The notes under the pieces are model-generated. The model saw nothing but the letters and a program-made list of their open reading frames with translations, ran no database searches and was not told the origin of the DNA. Below are positions 1 to 6,275 of a stretch of DNA of 6,275 nucleotides, piece after piece (positions within the stretch are counted from its first letter, which is position 1; every line of letters starts with the position of its first letter). This DNA is from Brevundimonas sp. UBA7635. Lineage in GTDB: Bacteria > Pseudomonadota > Alphaproteobacteria > Caulobacterales > Caulobacteraceae. The DNA is taken from assembly GCA_002483865.1 (NCBI GenBank), contig DLIT01000071.1:1-6275 (forward strand). Reading direction: 5' to 3'. The translations under genes were made by a program, and so were the position numbers.

Positions 1-118
1 CGCCGCTATGCGGCTTGTCGGAGGATGACGGAAGCAATTGACGCAAGACGGCTCATCAGCACTGAAAGCAAAGACAGCCTTTTCTTTAGCTCGATAGCCT
101 TGAGCGCTGGCCAAGGAA
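1..118. other. Left-edge spacer, no supported gene
   Basis: This stretch lies beyond the terminator of the leftward cluster. A + strand frame is open from the edge to a TAG at 163-165, with an ATG at 25, but it would read through the terminator hairpin and into the end of the neighbouring gene. The GGAGG before that ATG touches it directly, which is too close for a normal ribosome site. The peptide has no recognisable motif. A TTGACG sequence at 38-43 resembles a -35 box, but I see no convincing -10 box after it. The region is probably intergenic, or holds the edge of a gene outside the window. Confidence 0.5.
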
Positions 119-140
119 AGGCCCGCCGAAGGGCGGGCCT
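113..140 (-). terminator. Intrinsic terminator of the leftward cluster
   Basis: On the minus strand a perfect 9-bp stem (AGGCCCGCC / GGCGGGCCT, positions 140-132 and 127-119) closes a CTTC tetraloop and is followed by TTCCTT. It begins 21 nt past the TAA of the second M61 gene. The opposite direction has no T-tract after the stem, so it should act on leftward transcripts. The T-tract is interrupted by two C residues, but the stem is very GC-rich. Confidence 0.85.
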
Positions 141-161
141 CTTAATGCATACGTCGGTCCC

Positions 162-2153
162 TTAGCGGCGACGCGGGGCCAGGATCTCGCTCAGGCGGTC
201 GCGGGTACCTTCGATGCGTTCCAGCCGCGGATAACGAAGACCGCCGGTATAGTCGAACTGGACCGTCCGGAACTCGTCCCCGCGCTTGAGCAGCAGCTTG
301 ATCGGGGCCGCGCCATTCTTGTTGGCGGTCACGGCTTCGCGCAGCTTGTCGGGGCTGGCTGCGGTATCGTTGACCGCCACCAGTTCCCAGTCGGGACCGA
401 TGTTGCTCTCGAACGCCAGACCACCCCAACGGATGCCGGTCAGCTTGTTCGATGAGGACAGGGTAAAGCCCAGCGAATACTGGAAGTCCCGTGTCCAGCC
501 GGACTGGATTTTCTTCTCGGCCGCCGTCAGCTCGTCCGTATAGGTCAGACGCCAGCCCGCCCGCTCAAGGCCGTCCAGCGGTGCCATGGCATCCGGCCCT
601 GCGGCGTCCAGTCGGGTGCGTAGGAAACTGGCCCAGTCGTGGGGATGAACGGCGTTCAGGGCCGCGACCACATCCTCGAAAACATAGCCGCGCGGGGCAT
701 AGGAGCCTTCATCCCCGCCGAAGAAGGCCTTGGCAAAGTCATCCAGCGACCTGCGCTCGTTGGTCGCCTCGCGGATAAGGGTATCGGCATCCAGCCAGAC
801 CAGCAGGACCTCGCGGTAATAGTCGCCGGTGCCGCGCATCCACGAGGAGTAGGGATTGCTGGTGCGATAGCCGAGCAGGTTGTGGTTGTTGGTGTCCTGC
901 AATGGGCGCCACTGGCGGCCGGGCTGGTTGGCGTAGAAGGCCGCCACCTCGGCAAAGCTGGTAATGATGTCTTCCTTGGGAGCCAGACCCGAGCGTGCGG
1001 TCAGGACGTCGCCCCAGTATTCTGTCTGGCCTTCATAGACCCACAGAAGTGTGTTCTGGGTCGGGACGTTGTGGTTGGCCGTCAACTCGTCGGCCGGGCG
1101 GTTGCGCTTGCCGTTCCAGGTGTGGACGTATTCGTGCGGCAACAGGCCGACGCTGCCCAGGCTCTTGCCCCAGTCGGTGAAGAAGTCGGTCGGGACGGTG
1201 TTTTCCGACGAGCGATGATGCTCCAGCCCGATGCCACCCATCTTCGAGGTCGCGGCGACCAGGAACTCATAGCGGTCGTAGGGACGGGCCCCGAACAGGC
1301 GGTCACCCTGGGTGATCAGGTTCTCGAACCAGGCCAGTTGCTCGGTCGTGGGCTTCAGGTGCTTTTCGGCATCGGCCACGATGTTCAGGTGAACCCTGTC
1401 GCCCTTGGGATCGATCTCATGGCGCTGGAAGTGGGCACCGCCGAACAGGGGGCTGTCGATCAGGGTATAGAGGTCCACCGGGCTGAACGTCGCCACGCCG
1501 CCCTCGAAACGCTCGGTATCCAGGGCCACGCCATAGTTCCAGCCTTCCGGCAGCCGGATCGACGGCTGGAAGGTGATGCCGGTCGAATGATAGCCCGCCG
1601 GATAGAGCAGGGCCTTCTCCCATTGCAGGTTGACCATCTCGGGCGTCATGACGACGCGCCAGGTGGCATTGCTTGGCTGGGTCAGCCACTGGAACTCGAC
1701 CACGATCTCGCTGACGCCCTGGGGCACATCGACGTGGAAGGCATAGGCATCGACCGTATCGCGCAGCCATTCGATACGCTGGCCATTGCCCGTCACAGTC
1801 ACGCCGGACAGCAGTTGAATCGGGCCCGTCGCCGCATGGTTGCCGGGCAGGAACTTGGGATAGAGCAGGACCAGGGGGCCCGCCTTGACCGGAATGGTCT
1901 GGCGGACATTGACGATCTTGCGCTCCACGTCGGTGGCGTCGACCTCATAGCGGATCACGCCGGGGTAGGTGGCCTGGGTCGGGGCCGGGATCGGCGGCAG
2001 GGCCCGGGGCAGAGCCAGTGGCGTGTTCTGGGGCGTCGGGGACGCCGGGGCCTGTGGACCCGTCCACGGCGAGGCGGTGCCCTGGGCCAGGGCGGTATTG
2101 CTGGCGCTGGTCAGGAGCAGGGCCAGGACGGCGGCGGCGAGGGGACGTTTCAT
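162..2153 (-). CDS. Secreted M61 family metallopeptidase (glycyl aminopeptidase type), second copy
   Basis: This 663-residue protein is a predicted zinc aminopeptidase of family M61, whose characterised Sphingomonas member removes N-terminal Gly or Ala. Residues 1-23 form a Sec signal peptide with likely cleavage at ALA|Q, so the enzyme should act in the periplasm or outside the cell. A Pro-rich linker (about 27-58) precedes the beta-rich N-terminal domain (about 62-260). The catalytic domain carries the GIGLEH motif (E311, H312), the HEYVH zinc site (H340, E341, H344) and the probable third ligand E374 in VYEGQTEYW, followed by a YYREVLLVWLDAD segment near 445-456. A PDZ-like domain lies at about 555-637. 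All expected catalytic residues are present. The frame is open further upstream, but the ATG at 2153 immediately precedes the signal peptide and no other start codon lies between it and the previous gene's stop. Its Shine-Dalgarno is weak (GAG about 8 nt before ATG), so it may depend on translation of the gene 28 nt upstream, its paralogue. The true substrate cannot be read from sequence. Confidence 0.93.
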   Translation of the reverse strand: MKRPLAAAVLALLLTSASNTALAQGTASPWTGPQAPASPTPQNTPLALPRALPPIPAPTQATYPGVIRYEVDATDVERKIVNVRQTIPVKAGPLVLLYPKFLPGNHAATGPIQLLSGVTVTGNGQRIEWLRDTVDAYAFHVDVPQGVSEIVVEFQWLTQPSNATWRVVMTPEMVNLQWEKALLYPAGYHSTGITFQPSIRLPEGWNYGVALDTERFEGGVATFSPVDLYTLIDSPLFGGAHFQRHEIDPKGDRVHLNIVADAEKHLKPTTEQLAWFENLITQGDRLFGARPYDRYEFLVAATSKMGGIGLEHHRSSENTVPTDFFTDWGKSLGSVGLLPHEYVHTWNGKRNRPADELTANHNVPTQNTLLWVYEGQTEYWGDVLTARSGLAPKEDIITSFAEVAAFYANQPGRQWRPLQDTNNHNLLGYRTSNPYSSWMRGTGDYYREVLLVWLDADTLIREATNERRSLDDFAKAFFGGDEGSYAPRGYVFEDVVAALNAVHPHDWASFLRTRLDAAGPDAMAPLDGLERAGWRLTYTDELTAAEKKIQSGWTRDFQYSLGFTLSSSNKLTGIRWGGLAFESNIGPDWELVAVNDTAASPDKLREAVTANKNGAAPIKLLLKRGDEFRTVQFDYTGGLRYPRLERIEGTRDRLSEILAPRRR

Positions 2154-2181
2154 GTTTTTACTCGGTTCTGCCTGACGATTC

Positions 2182-4140
2182 TTATCGACGGCTCTGGCTG
2201 CGCTGGCGCGGTGACAGGATGTCGCCCAAGCGGTCGGGCGTGCCCTCGATCCGCTCCAGATGCGGATGACGCAGGCCATCGCGGTAATCAAAGGTGACGG
2301 TCTTGAACTGGTCGTCACGCTTGACGATGAGGGTGATTGCGGGGCCGCCGTCACTGGCCGCAGTGATGGCGTCCCTCAGGGCGTCGTTGCTGGCGGCGCG
2401 GTCGTTGACGGCGATAATATCCCATCCTGCGCTGAGGCCCTGTTGGAAGGCGGGGCTGTTCCAGATGACCGAGGTGATGCGGTTGGTTGCATTGGTCTGG
2501 AAGCCCAGCGAATAGAGGAAGTCGTTGCGCTTCAGCTCCTTGTTCAGAAGGGCCTGATAGGGATTGAGCGTGTCCTTGAAGACCAGGCGGTAGCCGCCCT
2601 GTTCAAACCCGTTCAGCGGCGCAGGCGCATCAGGACCGACGGCATCCACGCGCTGGCGAAGGAAGGCCGCCCAGTCGTGTTCGACCACATTGTTCAGGGC
2701 CGCGGCCACATCATCGAAGCTATAGGGTTTGGCTTCCCAATTGCCGTCCTCGATACCGAAGAAGCCTTTGGCGAAGTCGTCCAGCGATTTGCGGCCGTTG
2801 GTCTTTTCCCGGATCAGGGTGTCGGCATCCAGCCAGATCAGCGAGCCTTCGCGATAATAGTCTTCCGAACGCTGGACGCTGGGCCACGGCTGGGGGCGGC
2901 GCTGCTGGATGATGGGGTCATTGGTGGTGTCCTGAAGCGCGCGCCACTGGCGGCCCTGGGCGTTCTGGAAACTGGCGGCGGTGGCGGCCAGCACGCCCAG
3001 CGCCTGGTCCTTTGTCATCAGACCCGCGCGCGCCGTCAGGATCAGGCCCCAGTACTGGGTCTGGCCCTCATAGACCCACAGAAGCGAGTTCTGCAGCGGC
3101 TCGTTGAAGTTGGCGACCATCTGGTCGGCGGGACGACGCCATTTGCCGTTCCAGCTATGGATGTATTCGTGGCCCAGCAGGTCGCGGTCGGCGATGGTGC
3201 TGCTGGCGTCGGTGAAGTATTTTGTATCGACGCTGTTCTCGCTGGACCGCTGGTGTTCCAGTCCGATGCCGCCCAGCTTGTCGGTCACGGCCAGCAGGAA
3301 GTCGTAGCGGTCGAAGTGGCGGGCCCCGAACAGCAGGTCGGCCTCGCGCACCAGATTGCGGTGCAGGGCCAGATGCTCGTCCTTGATGACGATCATTTCC
3401 GGCGTGTCGCCGACCACGTTCAGATGGACGGGCGAGCGGCCATTGGGATCAAGGTCGTAGCGGGCAAAGTGCTGGCCGGCGAAGACGGGGCTGTCGGCCA
3501 GATGCTCCAGGTTGATCGGCTCAAGCGTCTGATAGCCATCGACTTGCCCCGTGACCTTGAGCGCGCCGGAGTAGGACCAGCCTTCGGGCAGCTTCAGATG
3601 TGGCTGATAGGTGATCTGGCCACTGTAATGACCCGCCGGATAGAGGACGGCCTTTTCCCACTGGTGGTTCAGCATTTCAGGCGTGATGACGACCCGACCC
3701 TGCGAGCCTTCGATCGGGGTCAGCCAGTTAAAGCTGACGTCGACCTGGCTCACGCCCTCCGGCACGGTAATCTGATAGGACCAGGGATGCAGAGTGTTGC
3801 GGATCCACTCGATCCGCTGCCCATTGGCCGAGAAGTGCAGGTTGGCGATTTGCGAGATCGGACCGACCGGGCCGTGGTTGCCGGGAATCCACTGGGGATA
3901 GAAGAAGGTCATCGGACCGGCCGTCTCGACCGGCACGGTCTGGCGCACCTTCACGATGCGCTGGTCGGTGTCGCTGGCATCGACCCACAGGCCGATCGTG
4001 CCGGGATAGGCCACGTCACGAGCTGCCGGAATGGGGGCCAGGGCGACGGGCAGGGCCGGATCACCTGCCTGCGCCAGAACGGGCGCGGCACTGACGGCTA
4101 CAAGCGCCGCAAGGCTGACGGCGGCAAGACGTGATTTCAT
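2182..4140 (-). CDS. Secreted M61 family metallopeptidase (glycyl aminopeptidase type), first copy
   Basis: This 652-residue protein is a paralogue of the gene directly downstream and a predicted zinc aminopeptidase of family M61. Residues 1-23 are a signal peptide with likely cleavage at VLA|Q, placing it outside the cytoplasm. The N-terminal beta domain (about 44-245) is followed by the catalytic domain with GIGLEH (E295, H296), HEYIH (H324, E325, H328) and a third ligand at E358 in VYEGQTQYW. The segment DYYREGSLIWLDAD (427-440) matches the conserved family region after the active site. A PDZ-like domain covers about 541-620. The spacing from the second zinc His to the Glu equals that in the paralogue. 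The start at 4140 is well supported: AGGAGG lies 8 nt upstream and the signal peptide begins there, whereas 20 further upstream in-frame residues look non-coding. It lacks most of the Pro-rich linker of its paralogue and has a slightly longer basic C-terminal tail. The two genes probably form one transcript, ending at the hairpin near 113-140. Confidence 0.94.
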   Translation of the reverse strand: MKSRLAAVSLAALVAVSAAPVLAQAGDPALPVALAPIPAARDVAYPGTIGLWVDASDTDQRIVKVRQTVPVETAGPMTFFYPQWIPGNHGPVGPISQIANLHFSANGQRIEWIRNTLHPWSYQITVPEGVSQVDVSFNWLTPIEGSQGRVVITPEMLNHQWEKAVLYPAGHYSGQITYQPHLKLPEGWSYSGALKVTGQVDGYQTLEPINLEHLADSPVFAGQHFARYDLDPNGRSPVHLNVVGDTPEMIVIKDEHLALHRNLVREADLLFGARHFDRYDFLLAVTDKLGGIGLEHQRSSENSVDTKYFTDASSTIADRDLLGHEYIHSWNGKWRRPADQMVANFNEPLQNSLLWVYEGQTQYWGLILTARAGLMTKDQALGVLAATAASFQNAQGRQWRALQDTTNDPIIQQRRPQPWPSVQRSEDYYREGSLIWLDADTLIREKTNGRKSLDDFAKGFFGIEDGNWEAKPYSFDDVAAALNNVVEHDWAAFLRQRVDAVGPDAPAPLNGFEQGGYRLVFKDTLNPYQALLNKELKRNDFLYSLGFQTNATNRITSVIWNSPAFQQGLSAGWDIIAVNDRAASNDALRDAITAASDGGPAITLIVKRDDQFKTVTFDYRDGLRHPHLERIEGTPDRLGDILSPRQRSQSRR

Positions 4141-4144
4141 CGAA

Positions 4145-4166
4145 GGGCCCTCCTGGCGGGCCCTCC
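4145..4166 (-). repeat. Direct repeat GGAGGGCCC spanning the ribosome binding site
   Basis: The 9-mer GGAGGGCCC (minus strand) occurs at 4166-4158 and again at 4153-4145, with start points 13 nt apart. The copy nearer the gene overlaps the Shine-Dalgarno. Each copy contains self-complementary GGGCCC, so the two copies can pair with each other in RNA and partly hide the ribosome site. Any regulatory role is inference. Confidence 0.6.
4149..4154 (-). promoter_or_regulatory. Strong ribosome binding site of the first M61 gene
   Basis: AGGAGG on the minus strand sits 8 nt before the ATG at 4140. It is the best Shine-Dalgarno in the window and fixes the start of the first M61 gene. Confidence 0.85.
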
Positions 4167-4184
4167 CCAATGCGTGACCCGAAG

Positions 4185-4216
4185 CGCGGGCACAGCACAT
4201 TGTGCCGTCGCCCGCG
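4185..4216. repeat. Nested inverted repeats upstream of the first M61 gene
   Basis: An outer pair CGCGGGC (4185-4191) / GCCCGCG (4210-4216) encloses an overlapping inner pair GGCACA (4189-4194) / TGTGCC (4201-4206) and an 11-bp palindrome GCACATTGTGC (4195-4205). The outer and inner pairs share bases, so they are alternatives. No T-tract follows on the minus strand, which argues against a standard intrinsic terminator for the FKBP gene. An operator or a transcript hairpin between the FKBP and M61 genes is possible. Confidence 0.5.
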
Positions 4217-4220
4217 TCAA
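4199..4220 (-). promoter_or_regulatory. Possible promoter of the M61 gene pair
   Basis: TTGACGC at 4220-4214 (minus strand) matches the -35 consensus TTGACGS known for the Caulobacter housekeeping sigma factor. The best -10 candidate, CACAAT at 4204-4199, lies only 10 nt further on and matches poorly. It falls within the nested inverted repeats, which would suit a repressor site. The call rests mainly on the -35 box and location. Confidence 0.25.
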
Positions 4221-4241
4221 GCCATCTGTGAAAGAGCCGTG

Positions 4242-4763
4242 TTAGTTGGCGGGATTAACTTCCAGAAGTTCCACAGTGAACTTCAGCGTCGAGTTCGCGG
4301 GAATTTGCCCGCCGACCCAGCGCGGCCCATAGGCCAGATCCGCCGGGATCACGAACTCATAGGTCTCGCCGGTCCGCATCAGGGCCACGCCTTCGGTCCA
4401 GCCCGCGATGACGCGGTTCAGCGGGAAGCTGGTTGCCTCATTGCGCGAATAGGAGCTGTCGAACTCGCGCCCGTCGATGAAGGTGCCGCGATAGTGGACC
4501 TTGACCGTATCGGTCGCCACCGGCTGGGTGCCCTTGGCATTGGCCTTGCCTAAACGGCGATACTGCAGCCCGCTCTCGGTCGTGGTCCAGCCCCGCTGCT
4601 GGCCGTTCCAGGCCAGATAGGCCGCCTGACCCGCTTCCCAGTTCTCCTGAGTGGCCGGACCGGCATAGACGATCTCGGCAGGTTCGGCCGGTTTGGTCGC
4701 ACAGGCCGACAGCGACAGGGCAAGGGCCGTTACGGCCAGAAGGGGCAGGGTGTTGGGCTTCAT
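4242..4763 (-). CDS. FKBP-type peptidyl-prolyl cis-trans isomerase, lipoprotein
   Basis: This 173-residue protein should catalyse cis-trans isomerisation of Xaa-Pro bonds in exported proteins. The N-terminus is a lipoprotein signal with lipobox LSAC and lipidated Cys21. The residue after Cys is Ala rather than Asp, so outer-membrane sorting is the simpler expectation under the E. coli rule. A short linker (22-80) leads to a single FKBP domain (about 85-170). The drug- and proline-binding pocket residues known from FKBP12 are recognisable: Y91, F101, D102, F113, V118, I119, W122, Y145, I154 and F162, so it is probably active. It lacks the long helical dimerisation domain of Mip and FkpA. The ATG at 4763 is the first possible start, because an in-frame TAG lies 12 nt upstream. 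No good Shine-Dalgarno precedes it, so a leaderless or weakly initiated message is possible. The next gene on the same strand, an M61 peptidase, begins 101 nt downstream, and co-transcription is uncertain. Confidence 0.93.
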   Translation of the reverse strand: MKPNTLPLLAVTALALSLSACATKPAEPAEIVYAGPATQENWEAGQAAYLAWNGQQRGWTTTESGLQYRRLGKANAKGTQPVATDTVKVHYRGTFIDGREFDSSYSRNEATSFPLNRVIAGWTEGVALMRTGETYEFVIPADLAYGPRWVGGQIPANSTLKFTVELLEVNPAN

Positions 4764-4819
4764 ACCGCCACGCTAACATAACTGTGGCGGGCAAAGGTAT
4801 AGGCATCAGGCATGGCTTA

Positions 4820-4834
4820 TCCCCGATCTGGGGA
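4820..4834 (+). repeat. Inverted repeat followed by a T-rich tract
   Basis: TCCCC-GATCT-GGGGA forms a 5-bp stem with a 5-nt loop and is followed on the + strand by CTTTATTTT. This resembles a weak rightward terminator, but no + strand gene precedes it in the window. It could instead be an operator between the divergent promoters, or stop antisense transcription coming from across the leftward genes. Confidence 0.35.
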
Positions 4835-4863
4835 CTTTATTTTGCTGCACTTTCGCGTATAAG
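4835..4863 (+). promoter_or_regulatory. Possible rpoB promoter
   Basis: TATAAG at 4858-4863 matches five of six bases of the -10 consensus and is the best such box in the divergent spacer. The sequence 16-17 nt before it (TTTATT or CTTTAT, near 4835-4841) is a poor -35 match, and TTGCTG at 4842-4847 is only 10 nt away. Transcription from here would give a leader of roughly 225 nt before the rpoB start. Confidence 0.3.
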
Positions 4864-4963
4864 TGCCCGTTCCGCAGATTCCAGAGAATCCCGCGCGAAA
4901 GCGCCGAGGCCCGGTTTGTCGCCCTCCTGACCGGTGCGAAGGCGTCGCTCCAATCCCATGGGG

Positions 4964-4988
4964 CGGGCATTTTAGGCGTCCTGGCCCG
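4964..4988 (+). promoter_or_regulatory. Leader hairpin, upstream member
   Basis: CGGGC (4964-4968) pairs with GCCCG (4984-4988), and an inner AGG-CGT-CCT mini-stem (4974-4982) stacks above an ATTTT bulge on one side and a single G on the other. The asymmetric bulge is a shape often found in protein-binding RNA elements. Function is inferred from position in the rpoB leader only. Confidence 0.35.
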
Positions 4989-5021
4989 TGAGGCCGAGGG
5001 TGGATGCCGCCAGAACTTTTT

Positions 5022-5080
5022 GGTCACGGGTCGCCGGTCGGCGTGCCGTGGCTGCTGCATTGACGCGGGCTTCACGGCCC
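5022..5080 (+). promoter_or_regulatory. Mutually exclusive hairpins before rpoB
   Basis: Structure one pairs 5022-5029 with 5046-5053 (8 bp including two G-U pairs), then a 2x2 internal loop, then CGCC/GGCG (5032-5035 with 5040-5043) around a GGTC loop. Structure two pairs GCCGTG (5045-5050) with CACGGC (5073-5078). Structure three is GGGC (5067-5070) with GCCC (5077-5080) around a 6-nt loop. Structure two cannot coexist with either of the others. The last stem ends 17 nt before the rpoB ATG, next to its weak GGGA ribosome site. An attenuator, a translational control element or an RNase processing site are all possible. Confidence 0.45.
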
Positions 5081-5097
5081 ACGATTGGGAAAACAGA

Positions 5098-6275
<1,178 letters not shown>

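Larger units (their letters stand above)
4764..5097. other. Divergent intergenic region and rpoB leader
   Basis: This 334-bp spacer lies between the divergent FKBP and rpoB genes and must hold promoters for both directions, unless rpoB is reached from further upstream. It contains a short inverted repeat at 4820-4834, a TATAAG box at 4858-4863, a GCGC-GAAA-GCGC tetraloop hairpin at 4893-4904, a possible stem CCGGT/ACCGG at 4911-4934, and further potential hairpins from 4964 to 5080. No rplL or other ribosomal protein gene is present. The rpoB frame stays open back to a TAA at 4774-4776, but the translation is Cys-rich and unlike RpoB, so I treat the region as non-coding. Confidence 0.7.

Noticed and set aside
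25..165. 46-codon + strand frame starting at the ATG at 25
   Set aside because: It runs through the terminator stem and into the 3' end of the M61 gene. Its purine-rich block touches the start codon, and the peptide has no recognisable feature.
639..2297. 552-codon open frame on the + strand, opposite the second M61 gene
   Set aside because: It is antisense to a gene with clear family motifs, and its translation has no recognisable domain. Long antisense frames are expected in GC-rich DNA with strong third-position bias.
2154..2354. 67-residue upstream extension of the second M61 gene
   Set aside because: It overlaps the end of the first M61 gene, its translation looks non-coding (Ser/Arg-rich), and the signal peptide starts precisely at the ATG at 2153.
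2260..4134. 624-codon open frame on the + strand, opposite the first M61 gene
   Set aside because: It is the antisense shadow of the first paralogue. Its resemblance to the other antisense frame (for example IDPQK) follows from the duplication of the sense genes and is not independent coding evidence.
4185..4216. Intrinsic terminator for the FKBP gene
   Set aside because: The stem is GC-rich but followed on the minus strand by CTTCGGGTC rather than a T-tract, so I list it only as an inverted repeat.
4764..4805. Promoter of the FKBP gene at TATGTT (4780-4775) or TATACC (4801-4796) on the minus strand
   Set aside because: Neither box has an acceptable -35 partner at normal spacing, so no site can be supported.
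4777..5097. In-frame upstream extension of rpoB back to the TAA at 4774-4776
   Set aside because: The frame is open but its translation is rich in Cys and Trp, has no ATG or GTG start, and does not resemble RpoB N-termini. It looks like chance openness in GC-rich leader DNA.

Overview
The window looks like chromosomal DNA from a high-GC alphaproteobacterium, most likely of the Caulobacterales (Brevundimonas or Caulobacter type). The main evidence is the right-hand gene, an RpoB whose N-terminal third reads closely like Caulobacter RpoB as I remember it. The secreted M61 peptidases fit too, since this family was characterised in Sphingomonas and is common in this class. Genus assignment is inference. 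I see no mobile element, tRNA, rRNA or CRISPR array.

Layout: positions 1-118 hold no gene I can support. A strong intrinsic terminator (113-140) closes a leftward cluster. That cluster, read right to left, is an FKBP-type peptidyl-prolyl isomerase lipoprotein (4763 to 4242), a 101-nt spacer with inverted repeats and a possible promoter, a secreted M61 metallopeptidase (4140 to 2182), a 28-nt gap, and a second, paralogous M61 metallopeptidase (2153 to 162). A 334-bp divergent spacer (4764-5097) separates this cluster from rpoB, which starts at 5098 on the + strand and runs off the right edge.

The three leftward genes all encode exported proteins: one folding catalyst and two zinc aminopeptidase-like enzymes with intact HExxH...E sites. 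They could form a small envelope or periplasm protein-handling group. The two peptidase genes are almost certainly co-transcribed and arose by tandem duplication. Whether the FKBP gene shares their transcript is uncertain.

rpoB has no rplL directly upstream, unlike the common rplJ-rplL-rpoB-rpoC order. It must either have its own promoter in the divergent spacer or be reached by a transcript crossing oppositely oriented genes. The spacer holds several GC-rich potential hairpins, some mutually exclusive, just before the rpoB start. This is the most interesting non-coding part of the window. I found no clear evidence of a wholly new system. The items worth a second look are the rpoB leader, the RpoB N-terminal extension, the duplicated M61 pair and the repeat-rich spacer in front of it.
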